DNA from: Gonapodya sp. JEL0774
Taxonomy: Eukaryota; Monoblepharomycota; Monoblepharidomycetes; Monoblepharidales; Gonapodyaceae
Direction of reading: 5' to 3'
DNA length: 64,000 nt
Assembly (NCBI GenBank): GCA_027604505.1
Contig: JADIIX010000010.1
Location: 124,001 to 188,000, forward strand
This document shows, in pieces, positions 60,593 through 64,000 of the stretch. The notes beneath the pieces are model-generated. The model had not been told where the DNA came from. It saw only the letters and a program-made list of their open reading frames with translations, and did no database searches. Each line of letters begins with the position of its first letter. Position 1 is the stretch's first letter. A program made the translations under genes and the position numbers.

Positions 60593-62309
60593 ATGGCCTT
60601 TTCATTTGGACAAACATCAATGACAACGACAGCAGCCACGCCATCCTTGTTTGGAGCCCCCGCGGCGACTGCGTCTTCATCTCTGTTCAGCTTCCCATCT
60701 GCGTCTGCTGCACCTGTCCCTCAACAAACGGCACCCTCTGGCGGATTTTCGCTTGCGGTGTGAGGCGTGGAACATAAATTCGACTAAGAATTCGGAGGAA
60801 ACGAGACATTCACGGCTCTCATGTTAGAAGCAACCCACAACCACAACCTCCATCCGCGCCGACCCCTTTACAACTGGCCTACTCCAATGTTAGGTAGGAG
60901 TAGCTCATGCGGATGATTCTCATGCCTTCGGACTCTGAGATGACCTACCTGTTCTTGCATGTGTGGTGGTTGGGGGGGGGGGGGCACTGAACGTTTGTCG
61001 AAGGCAGTCCAAAGACAAGATTTGGAGACCTCCCAGACGACGAATTCAAGAAGTTTATGCTTGAGGTGGCGTGAGTTGAGCCGCTCTTTCTGTGCCGGTC
61101 GTCACCGATTTACCGTGGTTGTCACACGCACTATTAGAGATATCATCCGTAAGAACGAAGAAATGTATGCCGAAATTGTTGGAGCGAAAGTGGGCTCAGA
61201 ACTGGACACTCTGGCGCAGGAGAGAAAAGAATTGGCAAAAGTGCGTCCTTTCATGAATGCATGCAATTGCCGAGACGGAAGATTCCTTAATTTACCGGGT
61301 CCCTCTTATTGATTGGATTCGTTGATACTCATTCCGTCATGCATCGCAAACTTTTCGCAAACTTTGTCCTCTAGAAACTTTCTTCACTCAAGACCTTCCT
61401 CGAATCCGATCTCGGTGCGATCGAAACAATCAAAGATAGGAACGCTCGCGAATATCGCTCGGCCGAGCAAGCAGGTCGATTCGTCGATCGGTTGCAAGGA
61501 GACCCTACACGAGCCGGCGTTGGTGCAGGCTTAACAGTGGGCGACTTCACTATGGAGTTCTTCGCGGAGTTGGTGAAGAGCTTCGAAGAGCGCATCAGAT
61601 ATTACAGGCAATCGGTGGAGGTGAGCTTCATTCATGCTATTTCCCCTTAGGGCGCTCTCGCACACATATACTTTCCGTTTTCTGGAAGGATCTTGAAAAG
61701 AATGTCAGTTCCATGACGCGCACATCACAACTAGATCCGCGACGTGAGTCTCAATGTGATCCCAAAATTTGAACTCAGCGTCTCTCCCGCACTCACTTCA
61801 GTTTGGATTCAAGTTACGCTCCAGGATACTATTCGGGCCCAGTATGAGTCGTTCCTCTACCTGGCCTCACGTGTCGCAGGAGTACATGACGAAATCCGGC
61901 GTGCGGCGGAACAATACAAACTGTGGAGAGCCAGGCGGATGCGGGTCGACATTCGGGGACCGGGTGGTTTTGGCCGTAAGTTGACGGGTCAGAATGAGGA
62001 ACCTGGAAAAGGCTCCGTGGATGTGTGCCCAGCTCCAATCTGACATTGTCTGATATTCACCCCTTCCCTCTTTTAGCTGATGTATCAGTGGATGACCTGC
62101 GTGCATTCGCACGGCAATCCGCACTTGTTCAGCACCAGGGGGCCTCGCAGCAGCAGCCCGGCGGCGCTGGTCTGTTTGGTGCATCAACAGCACCTTCAGG
62201 TGGTGGGCTCTTCGGAACATCTGCCAGTCAAGCTGGATCTGTCGGACTATTTGGAGGCTTTGGTGGAGTTGGTCAAACTGGGGCGGGTACCAAAAAGAAG
62301 CGTACATGA
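60593..62309 (+). CDS. NUP58: FG-repeat nucleoporin, NUP58/NUP49-like
   Basis: Central-channel nucleoporin of the NUP62 (Nsp1) complex. The start at 60593 (MAFSFGQTSMTTTAATPSLF) carries FSFG and SLFG repeats. Exon 2 gives TPLQLAYSNVR; exon 3 gives RFGDLPDDEFKKFMLEVA. Long coiled coils follow: TIRDIIRKNEEMYAEIVGAK, LKTFLESDLGAIETIKDRN and FFAELVKSFEERIRYYRQSV. Next is the family block DTIRAQYESFLYLASRVAGV ending in YKLWRAR. The C-terminal end again holds GLFG repeats (GLFGAS, GLFGTS, GLFGGFGG) and a basic TKKKRT tail at 62309. FG repeats at both ends with the coiled coil between them fit NUP58/NUP45. An intron (about 60894-61010) contains a run of 13 G. Confidence 0.83.
60972..60984 (+). repeat. 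Run of 13 G in a NUP58 intron
   Basis: Uninterrupted G13 homopolymer within an intron, followed by cactg. Likely length-unstable and error-prone in sequencing; it may form G-rich secondary structure in the pre-mRNA. Confidence 0.8.
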
Positions 62310-62613
62310 ACTGCATGACATCTAAATATAAAGGATTGTACTTGGAACAATCAGAACCTGATGATGACAACGAATGGCACAGCATCACTGCTATCTGGAC
62401 GACAAGCGGACGAGCTGTAAGCGTGCTCTCATCGATCGCAGCGGCGTCTCGGTCGCGCGATTCGACTATCCTTCTTCTTTCCCGCCGCCGTTCCCTCGGC
62501 ACCCCGTAACCACAAACAACCCATAACAAATACGCATCCACAACTTCAACGCGACCTGCAACGCTCTATCATGATGGCGCTTCTTTCATCAATCGATTCT
62601 GTGCTTTCGTGTC
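62310..62613. promoter_or_regulatory. Intergenic region upstream of LIS1
   Basis: About 300 bp between NUP58 and LIS1 (same strand). Probably the NUP58 3' UTR plus LIS1 promoter. A small 5' exon of LIS1 could lie here. Confidence 0.35.
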
Positions 62614-64000
62614 ATGGCCGTAAGACGGCTTGCAATACTTGACTATCTTCACACTTCTGGACTGAAAGCTTCATTTGAGGCATTAAAAGATGAAACAGGA
62701 GTTTTGGATTACAATTCGGACGGTAAACAAAAATACTCAGGGCTGCTGGAGAAGAAATGGACGTCAGTCATCCGACTACAGAGGAAGGTGACTGGAATCA
62801 AAGCGTCCACATCGCAACCAGTCGTGATCCCTGACATGACCTCTCTGCGTTAAATCCTCACTGATGTCGATTGTGAATGTGAAACTCTGGTGTCAAGGTC
62901 ATGGACTTGGAGACCAAAGTCACCAACCTCCAAGAAGAACTCTCAGCGGGACCTACAAAGAAATCCACGAACTCGACTGATTGGATTCCTCGCCCCCCCG
63001 AACGACATATTCTAACCGGTCACCGGAGTCCTGTGACTCGGGTTGCTTTCCACCCCACGTACACCACAATAGTTTCTGCAAGTGAGGATGCCACCATCAA
63101 AGTGTGGGACTGCGGTGGGTTGAGCACGCAATGGCGCAGACTGAGGACGGGATTTCCGGAGATAGCAGACTGTTAGCTGAATTCTTTGTCTTCACTTTTT
63201 CGCCCATGAATCGTTTCAAAGAAACCGGCGAGTTTGAGAGAACATTGAAAGGACATACCAAAGCAGTTCAGGATGTGCGCTTCGACCCAAAAGGAACGTT
63301 GCTAGGTAAGGGAAACAGTCTGAATTGGCAAAACTCCTTGCGCGCTAATGCGCTTCGAACAAATGGACACATTCCACCCATCCGAACTTCCCACTCAGCA
63401 TCCTGCTCTATTGATCTCACTATCAAACTCTGGGATGTTCCGAATGGATACACTAACACCCGCACGTTGGTTGGTCATGATCATTCCATTTCGTCCATCT
63501 GCTTTCTTCCTGCAGGCGATTTTCTGATCTCAGCAAGCCGCGATAAGACGGTTCGCCTTTGGGAGGTTGCATCAGGATACGGCGTAAAGCGGCTGGAAGG
63601 GCATGGAGACTGGGTGCGAGATGCAGAGTGTTCAGCAGATGGGAAACTCGTTGTCAGCTGCTCCAATGACCAGGTGAGGTCCTCCTTCTGCATTGACTTG
63701 CTTTATCAGCCAGATTTAATTCTCAGATTGTTGTTTTTCTAACGACCAGACTATTCGTATCTGGGACTTTGCTACCGGGGAGTGTAAGGCTGATTTGCGA
63801 GACCATGAGCACGTTGTTGAGTGTGCAGTGTTTGCGCCGGTTGCCGCCAACCCTGTTCTCCGGGAACTTGCAGGTGTGAAGTCTCCGAACGTGAGTTTAC
63901 TTCGATGATTCGAATTTGAGCCAATACGTCCGTTGTGTTCTTTTCTTTGTTGACAGCCGTCCTCCCAACTTCTCCCTCTAACATCAGGGTACTGATCAAC
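62614..64000 (+). CDS. PAC1: LIS1/PAC1/NudF dynein regulator (3' end cut by window)
   Basis: WD40 protein that binds and regulates cytoplasmic dynein. Seen: a LisH dimerisation motif [39 protein letters not shown], a hallmark of the family; a coiled coil [37 protein letters not shown] starting WD repeat 1; then [82 protein letters not shown] and [14 protein letters not shown]. About four and a half repeats are present, and the rest lies beyond 64000. The final visible exon (from about 63958) reads [11 protein letters not shown] and ends at a probable donor, gtactg. The start at 62614 (MAVRRLAIL) is the only ATG near LisH; an upstream exon is possible. Confidence 0.92.

Noticed and set aside
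61867-62541. 224-codon minus-strand frame
   Set aside because: Antisense to NUP58 exons that contain a conserved coiled coil and GLFG repeats.

Overview
This is a gene-dense eukaryotic nuclear segment, almost certainly from a zoosporic (flagellated) fungus such as a chytrid. Every gene has several short GT-AG introns, mostly about 50-120 nt. The proteins are fungal in character: PacC/Rim101, a TRF4-type poly(A) polymerase, and the large fungal ankyrin family with the DIDLF motif. The window also carries CEP44 and a giant ASH/MSP-domain protein, which belong to centriole- and cilium-bearing eukaryotes and are lost from non-flagellated fungi. I see no operons, CRISPR arrays, tRNA or rRNA genes, and no intact mobile element.

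Layout, left to right. 0-11 kb: methylthioribose-1-phosphate isomerase (-) head-to-head with a medium-chain reductase of the prostaglandin-reductase type (+), a FUN14-domain mitochondrial protein (-), peroxisomal 3-ketoacyl-CoA thiolase with a clear PTS2 signal (+), and a PacC/Rim101 zinc-finger regulator (+). 11-21 kb: TRF4-like nucleotidyltransferase (-), elongation factor ELF1 (-), CEP44 (+), and a PPP4R4-like HEAT-repeat phosphatase subunit (-). 21.1-22.7 kb: the largest stretch with no recognisable gene. 22.7-34 kb: transketolase (-) and a very large ankyrin protein with an uncharacterised N-terminal domain (+). 34-48 kb: S6-type AGC kinase (-), an unrecognised low-complexity protein (-), an ACAD10/11-like aminoglycoside-phosphotransferase-fold kinase (+), a four-finger C2H2 regulator (-), a cytochrome b5-domain protein (+) and a FHIT-like Ap3A hydrolase (-). 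48-64 kb: the giant ASH-domain gene (-), a DysF-domain protein (-), a NUP58-like FG nucleoporin (+) and LIS1 (+, cut by the window edge).

Most genes are unrelated housekeeping functions that are simply closely packed. They alternate head-to-head (MtnA/reductase, ELF1/CEP44, DysF/NUP58) and tail-to-tail (CEP44/PPP4R4, ankyrin/S6K, cytochrome b5/FHIT). A loose theme is the centrosome, cilium and microtubule system (CEP44, ASH giant, LIS1), but nothing shows co-regulation.

The points most worth following up are: the ankyrin protein, whose N-terminal domain has a GG...DxD pattern like a Pol-beta-type nucleotidyltransferase; a SUMO-interaction-like motif inside a roughly 100-residue insertion in the TRF4 catalytic domain; two tiny exons (11 and 8 nt) needed to restore conserved motifs; and a perfect 7-7-7 inverted repeat in the ELF1/CEP44 bidirectional promoter. 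Exon joins were made by eye from splice consensus, reading phase and family similarity, so gene ends are firmer for conserved proteins than for low-complexity ones.
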